A DNA stretch of 64,000 nucleotides from Flavobacterium micromati (GCF_900129585.1 NZ_FQWF01000001.1:1-64000), one strand, 5' to 3'. Counted from the first letter of the stretch, positions 36,294 to 45,681 are shown. Notes: generated by a model not told the origin, from the sequence alone. A program made the numbers and translations.

Positions 36294-37604
36294 TTAAATT
36301 TGTCTATAAATCTCAATTTTTTCTTTAGAAAGCCTTTGCTTTAGCCATAAAATTAGCTTTACTTGTGAACTTCTAGAAAGTTCTTTTTTACTTTTGTAAA
36401 CCATAACGGGAACAACTTTCGCATTATTACTGTTTTCATCAAAAATGTGATTTGAAATCGAAAGATTTTCAATTTCAGGGAAAATAATTTTAGCTTCAGC
36501 CAAAATTGCCGCATTGTTATAAGAGTTTTTCTTTATTTGATTACTCAAGTTGGCGATAAGCACATCCTTTTTATTCAAGGTTGATTTTTCAAAATTGATT
36601 TGATTTGAAATGTATTTCTTGATATCTGTTGTGTCCTGTCTTATTCTCAGTTGCGTATTTTCGATTCCGTAAGTCTTTAATCTTTGGTTTAGTATTTTCA
36701 ACTCATTGTCAGTTGTTTTCTTTGCTAGAAACACTAGTTCGATTTTCTTAGGGACAACGTTCGTTATAATTTTTTTGTAAAGAATTGTATACCCTTTATC
36801 TGTGAATTCATTTGTAATAAATCGCTCAATTTTTTGATTAAATTTTTTTTCCTCAATTAATATATATGCAAAATAAATGCTGGGAATAATCATCACTAAG
36901 ATCAGAGACGTCATTGCATACTTTACCTTTTTTGCACGCTGTTCATCAACTTGCTTTACGGGCTTATATTTCAAATATTTTACAATTAAAAAGGTTGCAA
37001 TACATATAAAAACACAGTTAATGGTGTATAAATAAATAGCTCCAAAAAAGTAACTGAAATTACCTACTGCTAAACCATAACCTGCCGTACAAAGTGGTGG
37101 CATTAAAGCTGTAGCAATGGCCACGCCCGGAATTGGATTTCCCTTTTCAACTCTTGTTATTGCAATAACACCTACTAATCCTCCAAAAAAAGCAATGAAA
37201 ATATCATAAATATTAGGAGAAGTTCTAGACAGTATCTCTGATTGTGTTTCTTTAAATGGACTGAGATAAAAATAAAATGTTGAAACCGACAATCCTACTA
37301 TTGTTGCAATTAGCAGATTTTTTAATGCTCTTTTAAGCAAATCGAAATCGTAAATTCCTAAACCAAAGCCGGCACCCACAATAGGACCCATTAATGGAGA
37401 AATAAGCATCGCTCCAATAATCACTGCGGTTGAATTGACATTTAAACCAATTGATGCAACCACAATAGCGCAAGCTAAAATCCAAAGATTTGAACCTCGA
37501 AATGAAATGTTAGCTTTTACATTTTCTAATACTTTATGTCTGTCCTCTTCTCCTGAATTAAGATTTATAAAACCTATAATTTTGTTTACCGTATCCCTCA
37601 TCAA
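36294..37604 (-). CDS. DUF389-family membrane protein
   Basis: A 436-residue protein with five to six helices in residues 30-250, including NSTAVIIGAMLISPLMGPIVG and PIPGVAIATALMPPLCTAGYGLAVGN, the hallmarks of the DUF389 (TIGR00341-like) family. A soluble C-terminal domain (about 260-436) follows. Function unknown. Its stop lies 4 nt from the convergent gldA stop. Confidence 0.88.
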   Translation of the reverse strand: MMRDTVNKIIGFINLNSGEEDRHKVLENVKANISFRGSNLWILACAIVVASIGLNVNSTAVIIGAMLISPLMGPIVGAGFGLGIYDFDLLKRALKNLLIATIVGLSVSTFYFYLSPFKETQSEILSRTSPNIYDIFIAFFGGLVGVIAITRVEKGNPIPGVAIATALMPPLCTAGYGLAVGNFSYFFGAIYLYTINCVFICIATFLIVKYLKYKPVKQVDEQRAKKVKYAMTSLILVMIIPSIYFAYILIEEKKFNQKIERFITNEFTDKGYTILYKKIITNVVPKKIELVFLAKKTTDNELKILNQRLKTYGIENTQLRIRQDTTDIKKYISNQINFEKSTLNKKDVLIANLSNQIKKNSYNNAAILAEAKIIFPEIENLSISNHIFDENSNNAKVVPVMVYKSKKELSRSSQVKLILWLKQRLSKEKIEIYRQI

Positions 37605-37781
37605 ATTCGCATTTAGTGCTTTTAAAATTAGAAATAAAAAAGCAGATCAACTTTAATAATTTATGTAAGCAAATCTAATGCTATTTTTTCGAAAAAATTA
37701 CAATGAAATTGGGACCACAGCTTATATTTACGGTTACATATTATATTTAAAATACACAAAATCTTTCTACAATATAAAAGC

Positions 37782-37856
37782 TATCCTAAAGCAGGATTTA
37801 AAGAGGTATTACGATTAAACCCAGATTATGTGTTTGTAAAAAATTTAAATGCATAA
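37782..37856 (+). pseudogene. Possible gene-tail remnant
   Basis: A short frame encodes YPKAGFKEVLRLNPDYVFVK and four more residues before a stop, a protein-like sequence without a start or a full gene upstream. It may be the last piece of a lost gene. The family is not recognised. The rest of the gap 37605-37883 shows nothing else. Confidence 0.3.
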
Positions 37857-37883
37857 TCCGAGTTTGAGTATGTGGTTAAAGAT

Positions 37884-38840
37884 TTAAAAAAGTTGACTCG
37901 CAATTTGGCGAATATTCTCTGATTTCCCCATAGAATAATAATGCAAAACAGGAACGCCCGCTGCTTTCAGCTCCAGTGATTGCTGAATAGCCCATTCTAT
38001 ACCAACTTGCTTAATTGCAGCATTGTCTTTGCAATCATCAACTGCTTGAATAAGATCTTCTGGTAAATCAATACGGAAAATTTGAGGCAAAACCTGTAAA
38101 TGTCTTTGTACCGCAAGTGGCTTAATGCCGGGTATAATAGGCACTGTAATTCCCATTTCGCGGGCTTTTGCAACAAACTGAAAATATTTTTCATTGTCAA
38201 AAAACATTTGAGTTACCACATAATCAGCTCCTGCATCGACTTTTTCTTTTAAGCGTTTTAAATCTGAAAGCAGTGATGGCGACTCTAAATGTTTTTCGGG
38301 ATAACCCGCAACTCCAATACAAAAGTCAGATCTATTGTCAACATGAATTACATCATGCAAATACTTCCCTTCGTTCAATAATTTTATCTGCTGTACTAAA
38401 TCTATGGCGTGGCAATTCCCACCCATTTTTGGCACAAAGGATTGCTCCTCTTTCATTGCATCGCCTCGCAAAGCCATTACATTGTTGATTCCTAAATAAT
38501 GACAATCAACTAGCAAATACTCCGTTTCCTCTTTTGTAAAACCACCGCAAAGTACGTGTGGAACAGTATCGACATTGTATTTATGTTTGATTGAAGCACA
38601 AATTCCTAAGGTTCCAGGACGCATTCTTGTTAGCTTTTTGTCCAATAATCCATTGCCTTTATCAACATAAATAAACTCTTCACGAGAGGTAGTTACGTCA
38701 ATAAATGGCGGTTTAAATTCCATTAACGGATCAATATTATCGTATAATTCCTGAATACTTTTCCCTTTTTGAGGCGGGATAATTTCAAAAGTAAATAATG
38801 TTTCTCCTTTGGCTTCTTCTATATGTTGGGTTACTTTCAT
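37884..38840 (-). CDS. metF: Methylenetetrahydrofolate reductase
   Basis: A protein of about 318 residues that makes 5-methyltetrahydrofolate for MetH. It begins MKVTQHIEEAKGETLFTFEI and has FTFEIIPPQKGK, VTTSREEF, PHVLCGGFTKEETEYLL, ALRGDAM and AGADYVVTQMFFDNEKYF. The ATG at 38840 was chosen; a start at 38864 would add MAGGRGTI, which is encoded by a GC-rich repeat. It follows metH across an inverted-repeat element and is probably in the same SAM-riboswitch-controlled operon. Confidence 0.95.
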   Translation of the reverse strand: MKVTQHIEEAKGETLFTFEIIPPQKGKSIQELYDNIDPLMEFKPPFIDVTTSREEFIYVDKGNGLLDKKLTRMRPGTLGICASIKHKYNVDTVPHVLCGGFTKEETEYLLVDCHYLGINNVMALRGDAMKEEQSFVPKMGGNCHAIDLVQQIKLLNEGKYLHDVIHVDNRSDFCIGVAGYPEKHLESPSLLSDLKRLKEKVDAGADYVVTQMFFDNEKYFQFVAKAREMGITVPIIPGIKPLAVQRHLQVLPQIFRIDLPEDLIQAVDDCKDNAAIKQVGIEWAIQQSLELKAAGVPVLHYYSMGKSENIRQIASQLF

Positions 38841-38844
38841 AATC

Positions 38845-38955
38845 GTTCCCCGACCCCCCGCCACGGCGGGGGGAGAACTCGGGTAATTTTAATTGAACAT
38901 TTTTTTATTCCTTTCTCAAATCCTCATCGCCGCGACGATAGGCTGGGTGGGGATT
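38845..38955. mobile_element. Short inverted-repeat element between metH and metF
   Basis: A GC-rich palindromic arm at 38845-38884 (CCCCGACCCCCCGCCACGGC...) faces a second GC-rich arm at about 38925-38955 (complement TCCCCACCCAGCC...GTCGCGGCGATGAGG) across about 40 bp of AT-rich DNA. It fills the whole gap between metH stop and metF start. The arms are more diverged than in the DUF559 elements. The layout is the same as the elements at 31450 and 51496. Confidence 0.55.
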
Positions 38956-41900
38956 TTAATCTGCTATATTTGGACTCAACCACTTCGTCGCTACTTCAGT
39001 GGGCACGCTTCGTCTTTTAGCATAATCGATTACTTGATCCTCTTTTATTTTTCCAAGTCCAAAATATTTACTTTCTGGGTTTCCAAAATAATAACCTGAA
39101 ACTGATGAAGCAGGCCACATTGCCATACTTTCAGTTAACGTCACTCCTATTTCTTCTTCCACATTTAGCAATTTCCAAATGGTAGGTTTCTCTAAATGAT
39201 CTGGACAAGCAGGATAACCTGGTGCTGGACGAATTCCTTTGTACACTTCCTCAATCATTGCCTCCGTGCTTAAATTTTCATCGACCGCGTAACCCCAAAT
39301 TTCTTTTCTGATTTTTTCATGCAGATATTCTGCGAAAGCTTCCGCAAAGCGGTCTGCTAATGCTTTGACCATAATTGAACTGTAATCGTCTAAATCCTTT
39401 TCAAATTCTGCCGCCCATTCATCCACACCAAAACCTGTCGTGACACAAAAACAGCCCATGTAATCAATCTTACCAGAATCTTTTGGCGCTATAAAATCAG
39501 CCAATGCAATGTTTGGCGCTCCTTTTGTTTTTTGAGATTGTTGACGGAGAGTCAAAAAAAGCCCCCTAACCCCCGAAGGGGGAACTATCATGTTAGTAGA
39601 CAATTGTTTGCCAATACTCTGAATTGTTTCAAATAAATTGTTTAACACTTCTTTATTAGTATATCTAAAAACTTTAAACCCCTTAGATTCAAGCCAAATA
39701 GTTCTCTCTTTATCGTGTTCAATTTGTTCAGGTAAACTATGAATAGATCCATCCAGCTCTATAATTAGTCTTTTTTCTAAACATAAAAAGTCAACGATAT
39801 AATCCCCTATGATATGTTGTCTTCTAAATTTGAAACCTTCTATTCCTTTATTAGACAAAACATTCCATAACATTTTCTCAGCTTCTGTTGGTTTGTTTCT
39901 CATTTCCTTCGCATTTTCTTTTAAAACATCATACAAAATAGGACTGGCTGTTTCCCAAGATTGCTTTTTTACCAATTCAGTAGCTCCCCCTTCGGGGGCG
40001 GGGGGGGCTTCGTATATCTCAATATCATCATCATTGACTTGGTTAGCCGGGAAAATTCCATAAATTCCTTTCGCAGTCAGTTTCTTTTCTTTCAAAATAA
40101 CTTTTAACATGTCCTGTGCATCTACAAAAACAGAGGTAGCCTGCTCACCAACCACCTCATCAGTAAGAATAGCTGGGTATTTCCCAAACAATTGCCAAGT
40201 TCTAAAAAACGGTGTCCAATCGATATATGGAACTAAAACATCTAAATCAACTTCGATGGTTTTTGTTCCAATAAAATTAGGCTTCATCGGGTTGTAGTTT
40301 TCCCAATCCAATTGCAATTTGTTTTTCCGAGCTTGCTCGATTGTAAGGAAGTTTTTGTCGCGAGATCGATTCAAAAACGTCTCTCTGAAAGCGTCATACT
40401 CCGCTCGAATATCGCTTGCATATATTTTTTTATCTTTATTAAGTAAACTTCCAGCAACTGTTACTGCTCTAGAAGCATCGTTTACGTGAATAACGGTTTC
40501 TCTATATTGAGGTGCAATTTTCACGGCAGTATGTGCTCTTGATGTTGTTGCTCCACCAATCATTATTGGAATTTTCAACCCTCGTTTGTCTAATTCTTTG
40601 GCGAGATATACCATTTCGTCTAATGATGGTGTGATTAGTCCACTTAATCCAATAATATCCACGTTGTGTTCTATTGCAGCGGCAATAATTTTCTCTGGAG
40701 CTACCATTACACCAAGATCTACAATCTCATAATTATTACACGCCAACACCACCGACACAATGTTTTTTCCAATGTCGTGCACATCTCCTTTTACAGTTGC
40801 CATGAGGATTTTGCCAGCCCCCCCCGCCCCCGAAGGGGGAGCTATTAATAGTTCCGAAATTTTGTTTAGAACTTTCTCTAATTCTAATAAAACTTCATTA
40901 TTTGTAAACCTTATAACTTGATACCCTTCATTATTTAACCATTTGGTTCTCTCATTATCACTGATTTTATTTTCTGGTAGTTGATGAATTGAACCGTCAA
41001 CCTCAATAATTAAATTCTTCTTTAAGCATATGAATTCAGCAATGAAATTACCTATTATATGTTGTCGACGAAATTTAAAACCTTCCATTCCCTTCCCAGA
41101 AAGAACGTTCCACAACATTTTTTCGGCATCAGTGGGTTGATTTCGCATCCTTTTTGCAAACTCTTTCAACAGATTGTAATTAAGTGGATCGGCGGTTTCC
41201 CAATGCTGCGAGCTTTTAGCTCCCCCTTTGGGGGCGGGGGGGGCTTGGTTTATATATGGCAATAAATAAGCCACCGCTTTCTTCATTACCCGAGCTGATT
41301 TTACCACTTGCGGCAAAAACATTTTACCTGAACCAAATAAATCGCCAACTACGTTCATTCCCGCCATTAAGTTGATTTCGATAACTTCAATGGGTTTTGA
41401 AGCTGCCTGTCGTGCTTCTTCAACATCAATTTCTATAAATTCATCCACTCCTTTTACTAATGAATGCGTTAATCGTTCTTGAATAGTTCCTGAACGCCAT
41501 TCTTGAATTGCTTTCTCAATGCTTTTTGTATCCCCTTTTACATTTTCAGCAAAATCCAATAAACGCTCCGTTGCATCATCGCGTCTGTTTAAAATTACAT
41601 CTTCAACACGTTCCAAAAGATCCTTTGGAATTTCATCATAAATAGAAAGCATTTCTGGATTCACAATTCCCATTGTCATTCCGTTTTGAATGGCATGGTA
41701 CAAAAAAACCGAGTGCATCGCTTCACGAACCGTGTCATTTCCTCTAAACGAAAAAGAAACATTACTTACACCTCCGCTAATATGTGCATGTGGAAGATTC
41801 TCGCGAACCCATTTTGTTCCTCTAAAGAAATCCAAAGCATTCAAGCGGTGCTCTTCCATTCCAGTTGCTACCGGAAATATGTTCAAATCAAAAATTATAT

Positions 41901-42462
41901 CTTGAGCTGGAAAACCAACTTTATTTACCAAAATATCATACGAACGTTGACAAATTTCTACTCGACGCTCGTAATTATCCGCTTGCCCCGTTTCATCAAA
42001 AGCCATGATGATAACCGCAGCTCCATAGCGTTTGATTAATTTGGCGTGATGGATAAAAGCTTCTTCTCCCTCTTTTAACGAAATAGAATTTACCACACTC
42101 TTTCCTTGTACCACCTTCAAACCGGCTTCGATAATCTCCCATTTAGAGCTATCAATCATTATTGGAACCCGCGAAATATCAGGTTCGGCTGCAATTAAAT
42201 TCAGGAATTTTGTCATCGCATATTCGCCATCCAGCATTCCTTCATCCATATTAATATCGATGATTTGAGCGCCGCCTTCCACTTGTTCTTTTGCAATACT
42301 TAGTGCTTCTTCGTATTTTTCTTCCTTTATTAACCGAAGGAATTTTCTAGAACCCGTAACATTTGTTCGTTCACCAATATTGACAAAAACGCTTTCCGGC
42401 GTAATAATCAAAGGCTCTAATCCCGCCAAAACAAGGTTTCTTCTAGTTTCTTTTTGTATCAT
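38956..42462 (-). CDS. metH: Methionine synthase C-terminal modules with two DUF559 insertions
   Basis: A 1168-residue protein carrying the folate, cobalamin and reactivation modules of cobalamin-dependent methionine synthase. Domains: pterin-binding barrel (about 20-290, [16 protein letters not shown]), cobalamin cap (about 310-405), B12 Rossmann domain from residue 550 ([12 protein letters not shown] with the DxHxxG cobalt-ligand histidine), and activation domain (about 715-1168, [12 protein letters not shown]). Residues 407-549 and 819-968 are two homologous DUF559 nuclease cassettes in frame, at the cap/B12 boundary and in the activation domain before [21 protein letters not shown]. Without them the protein is about 875 residues, near normal. 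The homocysteine-binding module is encoded by the separate upstream gene at 42898. Confidence 0.93.
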   Translation of the reverse strand: MIQKETRRNLVLAGLEPLIITPESVFVNIGERTNVTGSRKFLRLIKEEKYEEALSIAKEQVEGGAQIIDINMDEGMLDGEYAMTKFLNLIAAEPDISRVPIMIDSSKWEIIEAGLKVVQGKSVVNSISLKEGEEAFIHHAKLIKRYGAAVIIMAFDETGQADNYERRVEICQRSYDILVNKVGFPAQDIIFDLNIFPVATGMEEHRLNALDFFRGTKWVRENLPHAHISGGVSNVSFSFRGNDTVREAMHSVFLYHAIQNGMTMGIVNPEMLSIYDEIPKDLLERVEDVILNRRDDATERLLDFAENVKGDTKSIEKAIQEWRSGTIQERLTHSLVKGVDEFIEIDVEEARQAASKPIEVIEINLMAGMNVVGDLFGSGKMFLPQVVKSARVMKKAVAYLLPYINQAPPAPKGGAKSSQHWETADPLNYNLLKEFAKRMRNQPTDAEKMLWNVLSGKGMEGFKFRRQHIIGNFIAEFICLKKNLIIEVDGSIHQLPENKISDNERTKWLNNEGYQVIRFTNNEVLLELEKVLNKISELLIAPPSGAGGAGKILMATVKGDVHDIGKNIVSVVLACNNYEIVDLGVMVAPEKIIAAAIEHNVDIIGLSGLITPSLDEMVYLAKELDKRGLKIPIMIGGATTSRAHTAVKIAPQYRETVIHVNDASRAVTVAGSLLNKDKKIYASDIRAEYDAFRETFLNRSRDKNFLTIEQARKNKLQLDWENYNPMKPNFIGTKTIEVDLDVLVPYIDWTPFFRTWQLFGKYPAILTDEVVGEQATSVFVDAQDMLKVILKEKKLTAKGIYGIFPANQVNDDDIEIYEAPPAPEGGATELVKKQSWETASPILYDVLKENAKEMRNKPTEAEKMLWNVLSNKGIEGFKFRRQHIIGDYIVDFLCLEKRLIIELDGSIHSLPEQIEHDKERTIWLESKGFKVFRYTNKEVLNNLFETIQSIGKQLSTNMIVPPSGVRGLFLTLRQQSQKTKGAPNIALADFIAPKDSGKIDYMGCFCVTTGFGVDEWAAEFEKDLDDYSSIMVKALADRFAEAFAEYLHEKIRKEIWGYAVDENLSTEAMIEEVYKGIRPAPGYPACPDHLEKPTIWKLLNVEEEIGVTLTESMAMWPASSVSGYYFGNPESKYFGLGKIKEDQVIDYAKRRSVPTEVATKWLSPNIAD
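39560..40009 (-). mobile_element. DUF559 element 2 inside metH
   Basis: A 450-bp cassette in frame within metH. Ends: 39560-39586 (AGCCCCCTAACCCCCGAAGG...) and 39982-40009 (complement AGCCCCCCCCGCCCCCGAAG...), imperfect inverted repeats of 27 and 28 bp. The coding core is a DUF559/Vsr-like PD-(D/E)XK nuclease fold: [20 protein letters not shown], then [10 protein letters not shown], with the D of VDF and the E of IEL as candidate catalytic residues. The ends are read as APPAPEGGA and VPPSGVRG. About two thirds of residues match element 1 by eye over 95 positions. Confidence 0.9.
40816..41245 (-). mobile_element. DUF559 element 1 inside metH
   Basis: A 430-bp cassette in frame within metH. 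Its two 28-bp ends (40816-40843 and 41218-41245) are inverted repeats that differ at one base by my reading. They are read as APPAPKGGA and APPSGAGGA. The core encodes a DUF559 nuclease-like domain: [39 protein letters not shown]. The usual catalytic aspartate of (V)DF is glutamate here (AEF), so activity is uncertain. Because 430 is not a multiple of three, the junction codon is shared with host DNA. Confidence 0.9.
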
Positions 42463-42506
42463 TTTCTTTATTTTGAATTCTACACCATTTTCAAAATGAA
42501 ATAGAT

Positions 42507-42860
42507 TTGATCTTTATTTTTCTTCACCTTTTTCTGGGCGTGTCCCTTCAGTTGCTTCGTCGTTCCTCCCCGCAACTTCGGGTCGGGCTATTCGTTCCCG
42601 CTTTTTTTCTTGCAAAAAAGCAAGAAAAAAGAGCTCCACTGCTATCCCTCACGCGGTTTTGTGCTAACAACAATACTCTTTTTCTCATTCTTGTCATGCT
42701 GAGGAATGGGCACCATCTTGTTTCGCATTATTGTAATTCCACATTCTTGTTATTCTGCCATAGGAAGAATCTTTGTAAAGTGAACAACTTGATGAGATTG
42801 CTATAACTGTTCCCTAACGCTCGAATTTTCGTTAATTACAATGACAAAAGCACTTTTTTT
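42507..42860. repeat. Composite intergenic repeat block
   Basis: About 350 bp between the two metH genes holds several repeat-like parts and no gene. A GC-richer block at 42536-42655 (GGGCGTGTCCCTTCAGTTGC, CGGGTCGGGCTATTCGTTCC) is followed by the hairpin CTTTTTTTCTTGC/GCAAGAAAAAAG. A second block near 42695 begins TTGTCATGCTGAGGAATGGG. Sequences of both types recur as intergenic repeats in Flavobacterium genomes, from general knowledge. The block would be transcribed between the two halves of metH. Confidence 0.6.
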
Positions 42861-42897
42861 ATTCTCGAAAAAAGCTATAAATCTGCTCCCATTTTTT

Positions 42898-43947
42898 TTA
42901 CATGGTTGCCGTTGAAACCCTCGGTTTATAATTCTTGGCGATATCTGCAATCAACTTAATATGTGCTGGTGTTGTTCCGCAGCAACCGCCTATGATGTTG
43001 ACTAAATTGTCGTCTAAATATTCTTTGATGAATGCCTGCATTTGCTCTGGTGTTTCATCGTATTCTCCAAAAGCATTTGGCAATCCTGCGTTAGGATGTG
43101 CTGATACATTGAAAGAAGTATTCTGAGACAAAGTTTGCAAATACGGCTTCAACAAATCGGCTCCAAGAGCGCAATTAAAACCAACACTCAATAAGGGAAT
43201 ATGTGAAACCGAAACTAAGAAAGCTTCTACTGTTTGTCCTGAAAGTGTTCTCCCAGATGCATCGGTGATAGTTCCTGAAACCATGATTGGAATATCAATA
43301 TTGCGCTCGTCTTTGACTTCTTCAATTGCGAAAAGTGCTGCTTTAGCATTTAACGTGTCGAAAATGGTTTCGACTAACAAAATATCGCTTCCGCCATCAA
43401 TCAAAGCTTCTACTTGTTGCTTATATGCAATTCGCAAACCATCAAATGTTACAGCTCGGTAACCGGGATCGTTTACATCCGGCGACATACTTGCCGTACG
43501 GTTTGTTGGTCCTATGGAACCGGCCACAAAACGAGGTTTATCTGGATTCTTGGCGGTGAATTCATCGGCTACTTCGCGGGCGATTCGTGCGGATTCATAA
43601 TTAAGTTCATAAACAATATCTTCGAGGTGGTAATCGGCCATGCCTATTGTTGTCCCTGAAAAAGTGTTGGTTTCAACGATATCTGCTCCCGCTTCAAAAT
43701 AGGCTGCGTGAACTGCTCGAATCGCTTGCGGCTGAGTCAGCGACAATAAATCGTTATTGCCTTTAAGTGAATGTGGAAAATCTTTGAAACGTTCGCCGCG
43801 GAAATCCTCCTCCGAAAAATTGTAGCGTTGTAACATAGTTCCCATGGCTCCATCGAGTATGAGTATATTTTTTTTAATGGCTTCTTGGATGAGCTCCGAT
43901 TTTCCGACAGGAACAACTCCCAAAATATCTTTTGAAATGGTTGACAT
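42898..43947 (-). CDS. metH: Methionine synthase homocysteine-binding module
   Basis: A 349-residue protein carrying only the homocysteine S-methyltransferase barrel of MetH. It has [15 protein letters not shown] near residue 30, [26 protein letters not shown] and [17 protein letters not shown]. Zinc-binding cysteines are in SVGFNCALG and [13 protein letters not shown]. It lacks the folate, B12 and activation modules, which are encoded by the next gene. This two-gene split is regular in Bacteroidota and is not a frameshift. It follows a SAM-I riboswitch. Confidence 0.95.
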   Translation of the reverse strand: MSTISKDILGVVPVGKSELIQEAIKKNILILDGAMGTMLQRYNFSEEDFRGERFKDFPHSLKGNNDLLSLTQPQAIRAVHAAYFEAGADIVETNTFSGTTIGMADYHLEDIVYELNYESARIAREVADEFTAKNPDKPRFVAGSIGPTNRTASMSPDVNDPGYRAVTFDGLRIAYKQQVEALIDGGSDILLVETIFDTLNAKAALFAIEEVKDERNIDIPIMVSGTITDASGRTLSGQTVEAFLVSVSHIPLLSVGFNCALGADLLKPYLQTLSQNTSFNVSAHPNAGLPNAFGEYDETPEQMQAFIKEYLDDNLVNIIGGCCGTTPAHIKLIADIAKNYKPRVSTATM

Positions 43948-44030
43948 AGCTTTTTATTACTTTAAAATCTCGATCAGCATCGCGATTTTTCTTTTGATTT
44001 ATAATTACAAAAGTTCAATATATTAGCTCT

Positions 44031-44130
44031 TTAGCCCCGATTGCAGTGATATCCTTTTTTTATAAACCTTGCAAGGGTTTGTAAAAAAAGATATAGCGTA
44101 AAGCGGGAAAATTATTGGCAAAAAAGCCTA
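44031..44130. repeat. Flavobacterial intergenic repeat AGCCCCGAT...GATATAGCG...AGCGGGA
   Basis: The block reads AGCCCCGATTGCAGTGATAT, then CCTTTTTTTATAAACC and its partner GGTTTGTAAAAAAAG as a long hairpin, then ATATAGCGTAAAGCGGGA. I recognise this as a common dispersed repeat of Flavobacterium genomes. It lies in the metH leader between the SAM riboswitch and the start codon. Confidence 0.6.
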
Positions 44131-44200
44131 ATAATTCGCTCTAAAAAATATAAAATGTTGTCGTGAAAAGTTTTGAGAAATACTTAGTAAGTATTCTTGT

Positions 44201-44319
44201 GTTATCTATCCTTGAATTACCGAAATAAATTCAATATCAAAGTAGAATGTAGCACCTTCTTTAAAGATAAAGGGTTGCTAAGGTTTCATTGGGTCTTTCC
44301 CTCCGCCTTTCGTGATAAC
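44201..44319 (-). promoter_or_regulatory. SAM-I (S-box) riboswitch upstream of metH
   Basis: Minus-strand sequence has the SAM-I core: P1 GTTATC (44314-44319) pairing with GATAAC (44201-44206), then GGCGGAGGGAAAGACCC, ATGAAACCTTAGCAACCC, and after a variable stem AAGGTGCTACATTCTAC. These match the S-box kink-turn, J-region and P3 motifs. It lies in the leader of the split metH operon, which would be switched off when SAM is plentiful. The distance to the metH start is about 250 nt because a repeat block intervenes. Confidence 0.92.
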
Positions 44320-44354
44320 GATCAATAAATATAGGAACACTGCAAAGTAAAGAA

Positions 44355-44386
44355 ATAGCGTTAATAATTCCAAGTATTAACGCTAT
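44355..44386 (-). terminator. Terminator of the ferredoxin-NADP reductase gene
   Basis: A perfect 12-bp stem (ATAGCGTTAATA/TATTAACGCTAT) follows the reductase stop by 28 nt on the minus strand and runs into TTTCTTTACTTTGC. That last part contains a TAnTTTG-type box that probably starts the metH leader. Confidence 0.75.
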
Positions 44387-44414
44387 ATTTTTTTACTGCT
44401 TTTGGTATAAGTTG

Positions 44415-45467
44415 TTAAACTATCGCTTTTACAACCGCTTTTGGCGCTTCTTTACGAGTTCCATCAAAGCCATCAACTCCTGAAACTGTGGTGTATTTCA
44501 AGACATATTTTTTACCTGGATTGATAATTTGATAAGCTGCTTGGCACATCAAAGTAGCTTCGTGGAAACCACAAAGAATCAATTTTAATTTTCCGGGATA
44601 TGTATTCACATCTCCTATTGCAAAAATTCCTGGAATATTAGTTTGATAATCCAATGAGTTATTTACTTTGATTGCATTTTTTTCAATGTCTAATCCCCAG
44701 TTTCCTATAGGTCCTAATTTTGGCGTAAGTCCAAAAAGCGGAATAAAATAATCTGTTTCTATCGTTCTTCTTGCTCCATTTTCATCAAGAACAACTGACT
44801 CAATATGTTCAGCTCCATTGAGACCTACAACTTCGGCTGGTGTTATCAACCTGATTTTCCCAGCATCTTTTAATTCCTGTACTTTATCAACAGAATCCAA
44901 TGCACCTCTAAATTCATTTCTTCTATGAATCAAAGTTACTTCGGAAGCAACATTTGAAAGAAAAATACTCCAGTCTAAGGCAGAGTCTCCACCACCTGAA
45001 ATAACAACTCTTTTGTCTCTAAATTTTTCGGGGTTTTTGATAAAATACTTTATCCCTTTACCTTCATAAAAATTAATTCCGTCAATAAGTGGTTTTCTAG
45101 GTTCAAAACTTCCCAATCCTCCAGCAATAGCTACTACCGAAGCATGAATTTTTGTTCCTTTATTAGAGATAACAATAAAGCTTCCATCCTCTTGCTTGTC
45201 AATCGTTTCAGCACGTTCTCCAAGTGTAAATCCGGGCTCGAATTGCTTAATTTGCTCCATTAAATTATTCACTAAATCCCCTGCTAAAACTTCAGGAAAT
45301 CCCGGGATATCGTAAATTGGTTTCTTTGGGTATAACTCTGATAATTGACCACCCACTTGTGGAAGTGCATCTAATATGTGGCATTTTAATTTCAATAATC
45401 CTGCTTCAAAAACTGCAAATAAACCTGTTGGTCCAGCTCCAATTATTAGTATGTCTGTTTTAATCAT
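44415..45467 (-). CDS. Ferredoxin-NADP+ reductase-like flavoprotein
   Basis: A 350-residue thioredoxin-reductase-like FAD/NADPH enzyme. It has GAGPTGLFAVFEAGLLKLK and LPQVGGQLSELYPKKPIYDIPGFPE at the N terminus, VVISGGGDSALDWSIFL as NADPH site, and GIFAIGDVNTYPGKLKLI. It lacks the CxxC redox pair of thioredoxin reductases. This is the layout of the YumC/TR-like ferredoxin-NADP reductases. Next to siroheme and sulfite reductase genes it probably supplies reduced ferredoxin for sulfite reduction, an inference from context. Confidence 0.9.
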   Translation of the reverse strand: MIKTDILIIGAGPTGLFAVFEAGLLKLKCHILDALPQVGGQLSELYPKKPIYDIPGFPEVLAGDLVNNLMEQIKQFEPGFTLGERAETIDKQEDGSFIVISNKGTKIHASVVAIAGGLGSFEPRKPLIDGINFYEGKGIKYFIKNPEKFRDKRVVISGGGDSALDWSIFLSNVASEVTLIHRRNEFRGALDSVDKVQELKDAGKIRLITPAEVVGLNGAEHIESVVLDENGARRTIETDYFIPLFGLTPKLGPIGNWGLDIEKNAIKVNNSLDYQTNIPGIFAIGDVNTYPGKLKLILCGFHEATLMCQAAYQIINPGKKYVLKYTTVSGVDGFDGTRKEAPKAVVKAIV

Positions 45468-45681
45468 TCTTTATTTGTTTATTTATTTTCCCGTCTGCCT
45501 GCTGCAAAGGACGATCTGGCTTTGACGAAATTCGTTGTTGTTATTGTATTTAATGAATTATTTTTTTATCGTACAAAGTAAATACGATGTCTTTTAATTT
45601 TCAATGACAAATATCATAATATTACGTTTCAAAAAAAACACAAAGTTGTTATTAAGATCTATTACAATTTATAATGTGGTC

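Noticed and set aside
40816..40843. Single GC palindromes as rho-independent terminators within metH
   Set aside because: They lack a following T-run on the coding strand and lie inside an open reading frame; they are better explained as element ends.
39560..41245. The MetH insertions as inteins
   Set aside because: No nucleophile Cys/Ser/Thr at the first position, no terminal His-Asn pair and no splicing blocks; the cores are DUF559 and the ends are GC-rich inverted repeats.
39560..41245. Target-site duplications flanking the DUF559 elements
   Set aside because: Flanking bases were compared at each end and no convincing direct repeat was found, so the insertion mechanism is left open.
42463..42897. 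metH split as a frameshift or assembly error
   Set aside because: Both parts have complete domains, own starts and stops and a 435-bp gap; the split is usual in Bacteroidota.
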